From Dactylosporangium sp. AC04546 (lineage in GTDB: Bacteria; Actinomycetota; Actinomycetes; Mycobacteriales; Micromonosporaceae): DNA of 64,000 nt. Numbering within the stretch: position 1 is the stretch's first letter; each line of letters starts with the position of its first letter. Of the stretch, positions 42,075 to 51,200 are shown piece after piece. Under the pieces are notes generated by a model. The model was not told the origin of the DNA and searched no databases. It saw only the letters and a program-made list of their open reading frames with translations. The stretch is taken from positions 1 through 64,000 of the forward strand of contig NZ_JAHYSG010000009.1 in the NCBI RefSeq assembly GCF_022095675.1, in the 5' to 3' direction. Position numbers and translations under genes: made by a program.

Positions 42075-43619
42075 TCAGGCGCACGGCGGGGCGGGTGGGG
42101 CGAACAGCTCGGGCACGACGGACGGGTCGTGCAGCACCACGAAGTCCTTCTCCTGGAAGACGATCCGGTAGCCGTGGCTGCGGAGCAGTTCGACCCGTGC
42201 GCGCTGGTCGTCGATGCTGCAGAACGGGAACTGTGGTCGCGCGACATCGGCGACGACCCAGGGCGCCCAGCGGGGAGTCCGGTCCCACAGCAGCACCTGT
42301 GTGCGGCTGGTCAGATGCGGCCCGATGCTGGATGCGGTCTCGACCAGTGCCCCGTCAGGGATCTGGGCCGCGGCGTGTGCCGCCGCGCGCATGTCCTCGG
42401 TCTGCCGCCAGGTCGACGTACGGAACAGTTCACCGAAGGCGAAGTTGGGAAGGGCCGCCCCGGCAACGGTCACCACGGTAACTGTCCAGACCGCGGCGAT
42501 GCGTCGCGAAGGCCAGCGGCGGGCGATCCGGGCCGCCCCGTCCACGCCGGCGCACAGCAGCGGAATCACCAGGAAGGCGTTGTACTGCGCACCGGTGCCC
42601 CACCAGCCGGGGGACTCGGACAGCATCCGTTCGGCCAGCAGCGGCAGTGTGACCGCGAGGTACGGCGACACCAGCAGCGTGGGCGCGCCAACGGCCAGGA
42701 GCAGGAGCATGGTGTCGATCTTCGTCGTTGGATGGGTCACGATGTCCCAGACGTCGACCGGCTGGCTGACGACGTGCCACAGCGCGGCCGGAACTGTGGG
42801 ACCGAGATGGTCGTACGACCAGTAATAGTCGGCCCGGCCACCGAACGCGGGAATGATCACCTGCGTGGCGAACGCGGTGTAGGCCGGCCCGCCGAGCAGG
42901 CAGGCGAGTCCGAGCAGCAGATCGCCACGTCCGGGCCGTTGGCCGCGGTACGACAGCAGCAGGCACAATCCGACACCCGCCAAGGCCAACCCGAGATCCT
43001 CCTTGACACACAACACAGCCCCGGCGGCCAGCGCGAGCCGCCACCTGCGCCCGATCCCATGGCGCAGCATGGAGAGCTGGTCGAAGAGCACTGCCAGCAA
43101 CAGCGGAGCGAATGCGACCTCGTGGAAGTCGAAACTGACCGCACCGGCCACCGGCCACGACAGCGCGTACGCCGTGGCGGCACCGTACGCCGCGGTGACA
43201 CCCATCTCGCGCCGGGTGAACCGCCACAGCGGCGCGATCGCGCAGGCCAGCAGCACGGCCTGCGCCACCAGGAGCGTGCGGGGGTCGTCATATACCAGGT
43301 ACAGCGGGGCGAGGATCATCAGGACCGGCGACACGTGATCGCCCAGCACGCTGAAATCAGGGCCAAATCCGTTGTGGACGCCCTTGACGATCGCCAGTGG
43401 AAGACGCCCGTGGGCGTAGGACCGCACGGCCTGGTCGAAGATCACCAAATCGTAGGTCGATGCGCGCCACGTACGGAACCGGTTGAGTGACACGGTCGCG
43501 TACAGCAGTGACGCGACGAGCATCAACGCGGTGAGCGCGACAGCATGGCGCCGCTCACCGCCGGAGCCGACCGGTGCGACACCATCGTCGGTGGCAATCG
43601 CCGAACGCTGCCTCGTCAC
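42075..43619 (-). CDS. DUF2079 multi-pass membrane protein
   Basis: A 514-residue integral membrane protein with about 10 helices and a soluble C-terminal tail of about 80 residues. FNRFRTW-like (LNRFRTWRAS), YDLVIFDQAV and NGFGPDFSVLGDHVSP are the family blocks of DUF2079, a GT-C-like group with no proven function. It lies near two GT87 genes, so envelope glycan work is plausible. Starts at GTG 43619. Confidence 0.87.
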   Translation of the reverse strand: MTRQRSAIATDDGVAPVGSGGERRHAVALTALMLVASLLYATVSLNRFRTWRASTYDLVIFDQAVRSYAHGRLPLAIVKGVHNGFGPDFSVLGDHVSPVLMILAPLYLVYDDPRTLLVAQAVLLACAIAPLWRFTRREMGVTAAYGAATAYALSWPVAGAVSFDFHEVAFAPLLLAVLFDQLSMLRHGIGRRWRLALAAGAVLCVKEDLGLALAGVGLCLLLSYRGQRPGRGDLLLGLACLLGGPAYTAFATQVIIPAFGGRADYYWSYDHLGPTVPAALWHVVSQPVDVWDIVTHPTTKIDTMLLLLAVGAPTLLVSPYLAVTLPLLAERMLSESPGWWGTGAQYNAFLVIPLLCAGVDGAARIARRWPSRRIAAVWTVTVVTVAGAALPNFAFGELFRTSTWRQTEDMRAAAHAAAQIPDGALVETASSIGPHLTSRTQVLLWDRTPRWAPWVVADVARPQFPFCSIDDQRARVELLRSHGYRIVFQEKDFVVLHDPSVVPELFAPPAPPCA

Positions 43620-43653
43620 CCGCCCCGTCCACCCGCCTCGTCCACCCGCCCCG
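43610..43653. repeat. 13-base tandem repeat, about 3.4 copies
   Basis: Copies of GCCYCGTCCACCC follow one another across the start of the DUF2079 gene and its upstream region; the first unit lacks one C. It overlaps the GTG at 43619. The rest of the 318-base gap 43620-43937 shows no gene. Confidence 0.7.
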
Positions 43654-43937
43654 AAGCCACTACCGTCCAGCCGGGCTGCCGTGCCTGGAGCGCACAGGAG
43701 CGGTCTGGTGGGTCAGTGTGCATGATCGCGGGCCGGTCGCTGCGGCCGGGGATCTGGCGCCGGTTCCGGCGGGAGTTTCTCAGGTGTCTGTCGCGGACTA
43801 CGGAAACGTTGTAGTGCCGTGCTGCCGTCCGGCCGTTCTGGCCACGTGCTGGCGGGATTCGCCCCGCGTTGGGTCTGCCGGGGTCGCAGTGCAACTCCGC
43901 CGCGACGATGTCATGGCCGGCCCCTTCCCTCGGCCCG

Positions 43938-44591
43938 CTACCGGATCCCGGGCCGGATCAGCCCGCCCTCGTAGGCGGCGATCGTGGCCTGAACGCGGTC
44001 GCGCACCCCGAGCTTGCTGAGGATGACCGCAACGTGGTCCTTGACTGTCGACGGGCTGATCCCGAGCACCGCCGCGATTTCGGCGTTCGAGAGCCCGCGG
44101 GCCACCTGGTGCAGCACCTGCGTCTCGCGTGTGGTCAGCCCGCGCAGGCGCGCGGCGTCGTCCGGGCCGGGGCCGGTCGCGAAGCGGTCGATGAGCCGGC
44201 GCGTAACACCAGGGTCGAGGATGGCCTCGCCTGCGGCGACGATCCGGACCGCTTCCACGACCTTGTCCGCCTCCGCATCTTTGAGCAGGAACCCGGCGGC
44301 ACCGGCGCGCAGCGCCGCGAACACGTACTCATCGAGCCCGAACGTTGTCAGCATGACGATTCTGGTCGCCGGGTGTCGCCGGCCGATCAGGTCGGCGGCC
44401 GCGAGACCGTCGGTGCCGGGCATGCGAACGTCGAGGATAGCCACGTCGGGGGCGGTGGAGGCGGTGATCGCGGCAGCGGCTTCGCCGTCGGCGGCCTGCC
44501 CGACGACGGTGATGTCGGGTTCGGCGTCGAGGATCGCGGCGATGCCGGCCCGCACCACGGCCTGGTCTTCGGCGACGATCACGCGGATCAT
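43938..44591 (-). CDS. NarL/LuxR-type response regulator
   Basis: A 217-residue response regulator. Receiver domain 1-120 with the phosphorylated Asp54 in AILDVRMPG, acidic pair at ED (8-9), and Lys in LLKDA; LuxR helix-turn-helix about 148-205 (LTTRETQVLHQVARGLSNAEIAAVLGISPSTVKDHV). It overlaps the histidine kinase stop by 4 bases (ATGA), so the two make a two-component system. Confidence 0.95.
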   Translation of the reverse strand: MIRVIVAEDQAVVRAGIAAILDAEPDITVVGQAADGEAAAAITASTAPDVAILDVRMPGTDGLAAADLIGRRHPATRIVMLTTFGLDEYVFAALRAGAAGFLLKDAEADKVVEAVRIVAAGEAILDPGVTRRLIDRFATGPGPDDAARLRGLTTRETQVLHQVARGLSNAEIAAVLGISPSTVKDHVAVILSKLGVRDRVQATIAAYEGGLIRPGIR

Positions 44592-46780
44592 CGCAGCGCC
44601 TCTGGCAACCAGACGCGGACCGTGGTCCGGTCGGTGTCGAGCGTCACGGAGCCGCCGGCGGCGTCCACCAGGTGACGCAGCGGCCGCACCAGGTCGCGGC
44701 CCGCGGGCGGACGGCGGCGAACCTCCATGCCGAGGCCGTTGTCGGTGTACGTCACGACGACCGCCGCACCGTCGGTGATGAGGGCCGCGCCGGCGCGGTG
44801 CGCGACCACCTCCAGCGGTGCGGGCAGCGGGCGAGGCGCGCCGATGTACCGCAGCGAGGACCGGCGCCGCGCCGCGAGGTCGGCGAGAGCGGCCACGGCC
44901 GGTGGCGGATCAGGCGTGTCTTCCGGGAGCCCGTGGAGAAGCTTCCGGAGAGCATGCAGGCCGGCGCGGGCCTGTGTGGCGACCTCGTCCAGCCGGCCGG
45001 CCTCCGCCGCGGCGACCGCCGATACGGCGTGCTCGCGTGCGCTGCGTCGTAGCCCGTCCGCGATGCGGAATCGCTCGTTCCGTGCGGCGCCCTCCGCCCG
45101 GCGCAGCAGCGCCTCCCGTTCGCGTGCCTCGGCCGCGGCCTGCCGCGACCGTCGCGCCGCCACCAACCTCCCCACCACCCAGGTGGCGATCAACGGACCC
45201 GTGAGCATGACCGCCAGCACGGCGGCGGCCGCTATGCGGTTCCCCGTGATGCCCGCGCCGGCGCCCAGCGCTGCGCCCCCGACGGCGGCTACCGCCAGCG
45301 GCGCACCGAGCCCGAAGCGGTTGGCGGGCCGGTAGGCGGCCACTGCGTAGACCAGCGCGAGCTCGACCCACCAGCACCACAGGAACGTTTCGGCCGGGTC
45401 CAGCCGGGTCCACCCCGCCGTGGTGCACCCCAGCCAGGCGAGCAGGATCGCGAGCGCCGCGCAAAGCGCGGGGCCGGGCGCGAGCCGCCGCCACGCCAGC
45501 GGCAGCGCGTGCAGTGTCAGCAGTGCGACCAGCAGCATCGCCGGCACAGGCGAGGCCAGCGGATCCGGGTCGTCCGCGCTCGGCAACAGCACCGCACCCA
45601 TCGACAGTCCGAGCGCGAGAACGACCAGCGCCCGGTCCCGGATCGCACCGCCGGCCGCGTTCAACGTGGGGGTGCCCGTTGCCGGGTCGGACCGGGCCGG
45701 CAGCCGCGCATGGACCCGCCAGCCCGGTCCGGCCGGTCCAGCCTCCAGGCTCCCGCCGGCCGCCTCGACGCGGGCGCGCAGCCCGGCGAGGCCTCGCCCG
45801 GTGCCGAGGTCACCGGCGGCCGAGGTGCCGCCGTCGTCGAGCACGTCGATGCTCACCCAGCCGTCGCCCGCCGCGATCCGGACCGTTGTCGCGGCACCCT
45901 CCGCATACCGCATGATGTTGGTCAGCGCCTCGCGGACGATCCGATACACCAGGCCCGTGACGGTCGGCGGCAAGGCTGCCGCGGTGTGCTCGTACCGGAC
46001 TGACGGGTGTTGGGCCACCAGCGCGTCGATTGCCGCGTTGCCAGCCTCGTGGTCCGGCTCCGCCAGCGTGACCAGGCGGTCCAGGTCTTCGACCGCCTGC
46101 CGCCCGGCGTTCACCGCGTGCTCGACCGCCCCCTCCCGCAGCGCTGGGTTCGCGAGACGCAGCGCCGCACCAGCGGACACGACGATCGCGGTCAGGCGGT
46201 GCGCGGCCACGTCGTGCAGTTCGGCCGCGAGCCGCCGGCGTTCCTCCGCGACCGCGAACGGCGCGAGCCCGTCCGACGCCGCCCGGAAGGCCGCCGCGGC
46301 GTCTTTGTCGACGCGGATCCGCCGCCGTAGCCGCCCGACCGCCCACACCGCGCCGCCCACGGCGCCGAACACCAGCGCCGCCCCGGCCGCGGCCCGCAGC
46401 GAGGCACCCTGGAAGGCTGCCGCCACGGCCAGCCCGAGCACTACGGCCGCGACACCGACTGCCGAGACCACCGCGGTACGGTGCACCACGAGCCCGTACG
46501 ACGTCAGGACGACCGCGACCGGTCCGGCGATCGCGACCGTGGCGAGGTCCTCGCTCAGCGCCGTGGCGAGCGCGGTGCACAGCAGCGCGAGCTCGGGCGA
46601 GCGTCGCCGGTAGAGCAGTGCGCCGAACGCGACCACGGCGACCGCGCAGACTCCGGCGAGCGGGCGCGCATCCAGCGCGGCGCCGAACCACCACGGTCGC
46701 AGCGGCCACCACAGCACCTGCGACAGGACGACCGCCGCCGGCACTCGGAGGTCGCGCCATGCCGGCGCCCACTGACCCAT
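44588..46780 (-). CDS. Histidine kinase with duplicated module, second half degenerate
   Basis: A 730-residue protein, about twice the usual length. Module one: four to five membrane helices to about 150, dimerisation domain with phospho-accepting H189 in ELHDVAAHRL, ATPase domain about 260-365 with REALTNIMRY and GRGLAGL. Module two (about 375-730): again membrane helices, then FRIADGLRRSAREHAV where ELHD and the His are replaced by GLRR, and an ATPase-like region that keeps DNGLGM but lacks the N-box. Start ATG 46780. The second half is probably a pseudokinase that senses or modulates. Target: the coupled response regulator at 43938-44591. Confidence 0.88.
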   Translation of the reverse strand: MGQWAPAWRDLRVPAAVVLSQVLWWPLRPWWFGAALDARPLAGVCAVAVVAFGALLYRRRSPELALLCTALATALSEDLATVAIAGPVAVVLTSYGLVVHRTAVVSAVGVAAVVLGLAVAAAFQGASLRAAAGAALVFGAVGGAVWAVGRLRRRIRVDKDAAAAFRAASDGLAPFAVAEERRRLAAELHDVAAHRLTAIVVSAGAALRLANPALREGAVEHAVNAGRQAVEDLDRLVTLAEPDHEAGNAAIDALVAQHPSVRYEHTAAALPPTVTGLVYRIVREALTNIMRYAEGAATTVRIAAGDGWVSIDVLDDGGTSAAGDLGTGRGLAGLRARVEAAGGSLEAGPAGPGWRVHARLPARSDPATGTPTLNAAGGAIRDRALVVLALGLSMGAVLLPSADDPDPLASPVPAMLLVALLTLHALPLAWRRLAPGPALCAALAILLAWLGCTTAGWTRLDPAETFLWCWWVELALVYAVAAYRPANRFGLGAPLAVAAVGGAALGAGAGITGNRIAAAAVLAVMLTGPLIATWVVGRLVAARRSRQAAAEAREREALLRRAEGAARNERFRIADGLRRSAREHAVSAVAAAEAGRLDEVATQARAGLHALRKLLHGLPEDTPDPPPAVAALADLAARRRSSLRYIGAPRPLPAPLEVVAHRAGAALITDGAAVVVTYTDNGLGMEVRRRPPAGRDLVRPLRHLVDAAGGSVTLDTDRTTVRVWLPEALR

Positions 46781-46894
46781 GCAACGAGCGTACGGGCAGG
46801 CTTGTGGCGGGGCCGGCCCCCGCCGAGAGAGGGGGTGCCGGCTTCGGGCATCCCATCCGCGGGCACGACGAGACCGCCCGGCCGGCCGCCCAAC

Positions 46895-48184
46895 ATGATC
46901 CTCATGGTTCGTACATCGCTTCGCCGTTGCGCCGGCGGCGCGCTGCTGCCCGTGGCTGTCGTCTCCGCCGTGGCCGCGGGCGCCACCGGCTTCTTCGCCA
47001 CCGCCGCCGCTACCGCGTCGATCCCGCTGCTGTGTGCGGCCGGGCTTGTCGCGCTGTCCGCCGTCGCCTACCTGCTGGCCTGGCCGGCGTTCGCGCTCCT
47101 CGGAGCCCGGCGACGGCGACGTGCGGCGACAACGTTCGCGGCCGGCGTGGCCGTCGCTGTCGCCGGGCTCGCCGCGGTCACCGTGTTCCGGCCCGGCCCG
47201 CATCCGGCTGCCCCGGCCCCGCCTGCCGGCGTGCGGTTCTGGGACCTGCCAACCGGGTCTCGCATCGCCTACGACCACGCCGCCGCCACGGGTGGGCCAC
47301 GGCCCGCGCCGGTGATCTTCCTGCACGGCGGTCCGGGCACCCCGGGCGAAGGAATGCCCGCGGCCGGCACAACGCTCGCGGCCAACGGCTTCGACGTGTA
47401 CGCCTACGACCAGCTCGGCGCCGGCCGCTCCACCCGGCTCGACGATGTGACCGGGTACACCGTTGCCCGGCAGGTCGCCGACCTCGACGCGATCCGCGTG
47501 ACGCTCGGCGCCGACAAGATCATACTCATCGGACAGTCGTGGGGCGGCTCACTCGCCGCGCAATACCTCGCAGCGCACCCTCAGCACGTCGCGCGGGCCG
47601 TCTTCACGTCCCCTGGGCCTATCTGGCCGGGCGCCTACCGGGACGGCGGAGGCGGCGACCCGTGGGCCCGGCTCACCGCGGAACAACGCAAACGCCGCGA
47701 CGATCTGTTCAGCTCGCCGCGAGTCATCGTTGCGTCGATCCTGCAGAGCATCAACCCGAACGCGGCGCACGCCCTCGTCGGCGATGATGAGGCCGACGCG
47801 CTGCTGCACAACGTCGCGGTGCTTGGCAAGGACGCCACCGGCTGCCCTGGGGCGCAGCCGGCCAAGGTACACGACAACCATCAGGGATACTACGTCAACC
47901 AGCTGACGGTCGAGGATTTCGCGCGCGTACCGGACCCGCGGCCGGCGTTGCGGCAGCTGCAGGTGCCGGCCCTCATCATGCGCGGCGAATGCGACTTCGT
48001 GCCGTGGGCGGAGACCTACGAGTACCGGCGCACATTCCAGCGGGCGACGCTGGTGTACCTGCCACACACCGGACACAACATCGCAAGCGGCCAGCCGGAC
48101 GCGTACGTCGCGCTGTTGCGCGCATACCTGTGCGACGAGCCGCTGCCGCTGCCCGCATACACCTCCGCCGACCCACCCTCCTGA
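46895..48184 (+). CDS. Membrane-anchored alpha/beta hydrolase (S33-like)
   Basis: A 429-residue protein with three hydrophobic N-terminal segments (about 12-90), then an alpha/beta hydrolase domain: HGGPGTPGEG oxyanion region, nucleophile in GQSWGGS, acid in GECDFVPWAE and base in HTGHN. HGGPG is typical of the proline iminopeptidase/S33 group. The active part probably faces outward. A second in-frame ATG at 46904 is possible; neither has a good ribosome site. It is divergent from the histidine kinase, so the two-component system may control it. Confidence 0.83.
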   Translation: MILMVRTSLRRCAGGALLPVAVVSAVAAGATGFFATAAATASIPLLCAAGLVALSAVAYLLAWPAFALLGARRRRRAATTFAAGVAVAVAGLAAVTVFRPGPHPAAPAPPAGVRFWDLPTGSRIAYDHAAATGGPRPAPVIFLHGGPGTPGEGMPAAGTTLAANGFDVYAYDQLGAGRSTRLDDVTGYTVARQVADLDAIRVTLGADKIILIGQSWGGSLAAQYLAAHPQHVARAVFTSPGPIWPGAYRDGGGGDPWARLTAEQRKRRDDLFSSPRVIVASILQSINPNAAHALVGDDEADALLHNVAVLGKDATGCPGAQPAKVHDNHQGYYVNQLTVEDFARVPDPRPALRQLQVPALIMRGECDFVPWAETYEYRRTFQRATLVYLPHTGHNIASGQPDAYVALLRAYLCDEPLPLPAYTSADPPS

Positions 48185-48261
48185 AGCACACCGCGGCGTC
48201 CGGGCCGGACGACTCGGCCCGCCCGGCGACCCCCGGGTGACCGGGAGTCCCTTGCATCGAG

Positions 48262-51200
48262 CTATCGGGAGGTGTCGCCGCTCGCAGCGGTGATGGGAAG
48301 TTCGACGCGCAGGCTGGTGCCCGTCCCGCGAGCGCTATGGAGAACGATTCGGCCGCCGAGTGTCTCGACGCGGTCCTTGAGCCCGACCAGACCGGTGCCG
48401 CCGGCGAAGTCGGCGCCGCCGATGCCGTCGTCGCGGACCGCGACGCGCAGGACTGCGTCGGCGGTGTCGGCCTCGACGGTGACCGTGACGGCCGAGGCGT
48501 GCGCGTGCTTGGCGGTGTTGGTCAGCGCCTCGGCGACGACGTAGTACGCGGTGACCTCGATGTGCTCGGGCAGCCGCCCGTCGGCGCGTACGTCGAGGTC
48601 GACCGGCATCGGTGAGCGGCGGGCGAGCGTGCGCAGTGCCGGTCCGAGGCCGCCCTCGGTCAGGATGGCCGGGTGGATGCCACGCGCGATCTCGCGCAGT
48701 TCGTCCAGCGCACCGGTCGCCCCGGCGACGGCGAGCTCGAGGTGCGCGCCGAGCGCGGGCGGCATGGCCTCCTGTGCCGCGCGCAGCTGCAGCGCCAGCG
48801 CGACCAGTCGCTGCTGGGCGCCGTCGTGCAGGTCCCGCTCGATGCGCCGGCGGGTCTGGTCGGCGGTGGCGACGATCCGCGTGCGCGATGCGGTGACCTC
48901 GGCGCGGCTTTCGGCGTTGGCGATGGCGGTGGCGATGAGCTCGGTGAAGTCGGCAAGCCGTTGCTCGGTGTCGGGGGGCAGCCGTTCGCGCCGCGACCCG
49001 ACGCGCATGGCGCCCCAGACCCGGCCCTCGACCACGATCGGGCTGGCGACGGCGGATCGGAGTCCGGCGGCGATGTCCTCGGGCAGGCCCGCCTCTGCCA
49101 GATCGTCTGTCAGGTCGTCTGCCAGGTCGTCAGCGTCGCGGCGAGCCGCGCGGCCGGTGACCTGAACCAACCCCATGGCCGAGGAGGGGTCGGGCTTGCC
49201 GCGCGAGCCCGGTTGGGAGCGGTCGAGGCCGTGGCGTCCCATCACGGTGGTGTCCCCGTCCGGCTCGAACCGCACGATCGCTGTGCTGTCGGCGCCGAAG
49301 AGCGCGCCGACCTCATCGGCGACCGCGGCGAAGACGAGGTCTGGATTGACCCCCCGGGCGACGAGTGTCGCCACTCGCCGCAGGGCCGTCTGCTCGTCGG
49401 CGATCTGACGGAACCCGGCGTACAGCTGGGCGTTGTCGAGGGAGACGGCGAGCTGTCCGGCGATGAGTTTGACGGCGTCGAGTCGTTCGGTGGTGAAGGC
49501 ACCGCGGATGAGGCGGTTCTCGAGCAGGAGCACCGCCTGCAGCGTGCCCCGGCTCAGGATGGGCACGGCCAGCAGCGAGCAGCGGGTGACGTCGGTGAAG
49601 TACGGGTCGCGGGCGAAGCGCTCGTCGCGGGTGGCGTCGCCCACGACGAGCGGCGCACGCATCCGCCGGGCGTAGCGCAGCACGGACATCGGGACCGCGC
49701 GTTCGTGGCCGGTGCCGATGTCCGTGCTGACCGGGATGACGCCGCCGTCGCCGCCGGGCGCGGGCAGCAGCCAGGCCTGCCGGTCGTCGCTCCACGGCAG
49801 CAGGTGTACATCAGTGGCGCCGGTCATCGCGCTGAGCACATGGGCGACACGCGAATGGAGCCCTTCGACGCTGGTCTCCGAGCTCAGCGCCTGCGAAGCG
49901 GACAGGATGCCGAGCAGGTCGATCGTTCCGGTCGTGACCGTGGAGCGACGACGGGAACGATCGTGGCTCTGGTCGGCATGTGGTCGCAGGGTGGGGTAGG
50001 CCCAGTCGAGTTGGTCGACCTTCGCGGTCGCGCCCCATGCGAGGTAGTCCTGGCGGGCCTCGGCGAGCAGCTCGTAGCCGGCGTGCTCGAGGCCGTGGGC
50101 GAGGTAGAAGCGGGCCGCGCGTTCGGTGATCAGGGCCTGATGCCATGGGCGCTGCCGCTGGGCGACGTCGCGTCGCGCGGCGTCGAAGCCGAGGGCGGCG
50201 ACGCGGAAGTCGCCGGCCGCCCACGCCCGTTCCGCCTCGAGCAGCCGCAGCAGGTGCTGGAAGTTCTCCGGCGCGTCCGCGGCGCGTGCGGCCAGCCACC
50301 GCCTCACCTCGTCCAGCTCGGACAGCAGACCGGCGCGCTCGCCACCGTGGCTGGACCGGGCCTGCCCGGCGAGGGCCAGCCCGCGCAGCAGGCGTGCCAG
50401 GGCGGTTGCGTAGAAGCCCTGGTCAATCGCCGGTAGCAGCATCGCCGCCGCGCTGTGCCGGGCCAGGCCGGCCGAATCATCGAAGATGGCGGCGGCGATC
50501 GCGCTGGTGATCTGCACCTGGAGCAGCGCCTGCGGGTTGTCGGCGTACCGGTCGAAGGGGACTGCCTCGCCGGGCGCGGCGGAGCTTTCGCCGCGCAGCA
50601 CCCCGGCCAGCCACCGGTACGCCTCGAGCCACTGGACGGTCTGCTCGCTGCCGGTACGGTGCACGAATGCCAGCCCGGCCGCCAGCTGGGTGACGAAGTC
50701 CTCCAGCGATGGTGCGCATTCCAGCAGGCCCGTCGCGGTCGTGTAGTAGGTGTATCCGGCGTTGGCCAGGTCGCCACCGGCGATCAACCCTTCGCGGGCC
50801 CGCTGAGCTGCCTGGACACTGCTTTCGACCGGCTCGAACCAGAAGTTCAGCAGGGCGAACAGGAGACGCGTGTGCGAGGTGGTGGGCTCGTAGCCGCGGG
50901 CTTCGCCAAGCGCCAGGAACCGCCGCAGCGTCCGGTACGCGGCGGCGTAGTCGCCGCGCAGCGTCGTCGCGGCGAAGCTGATCTGGTTCACCGCGCCGAG
51001 CAGGATCGGGGCGGGGCCGTGCTCGGTCCAGATCCGTAGCGCTTCCAGGCTCAGCCAGCTGGCCGTGGTGTGATCTGCGCCAATGTAGGTCGACGGCAGG
51101 ATCGCGTGGATCAGGCGGCTCGCGGCGAGCAGCGTCGGGTCGGTGATGTCCGGCCGGGTCAGTTCGTCGGCGCCGTCGGTATGGTCCAGCCATTGGTACA

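Noticed and set aside
49090..49140. 12-base repeat coding DDL units in the giant kinase
   Set aside because: Short in-frame repeat in a linker between GAF domains; not a separate element.
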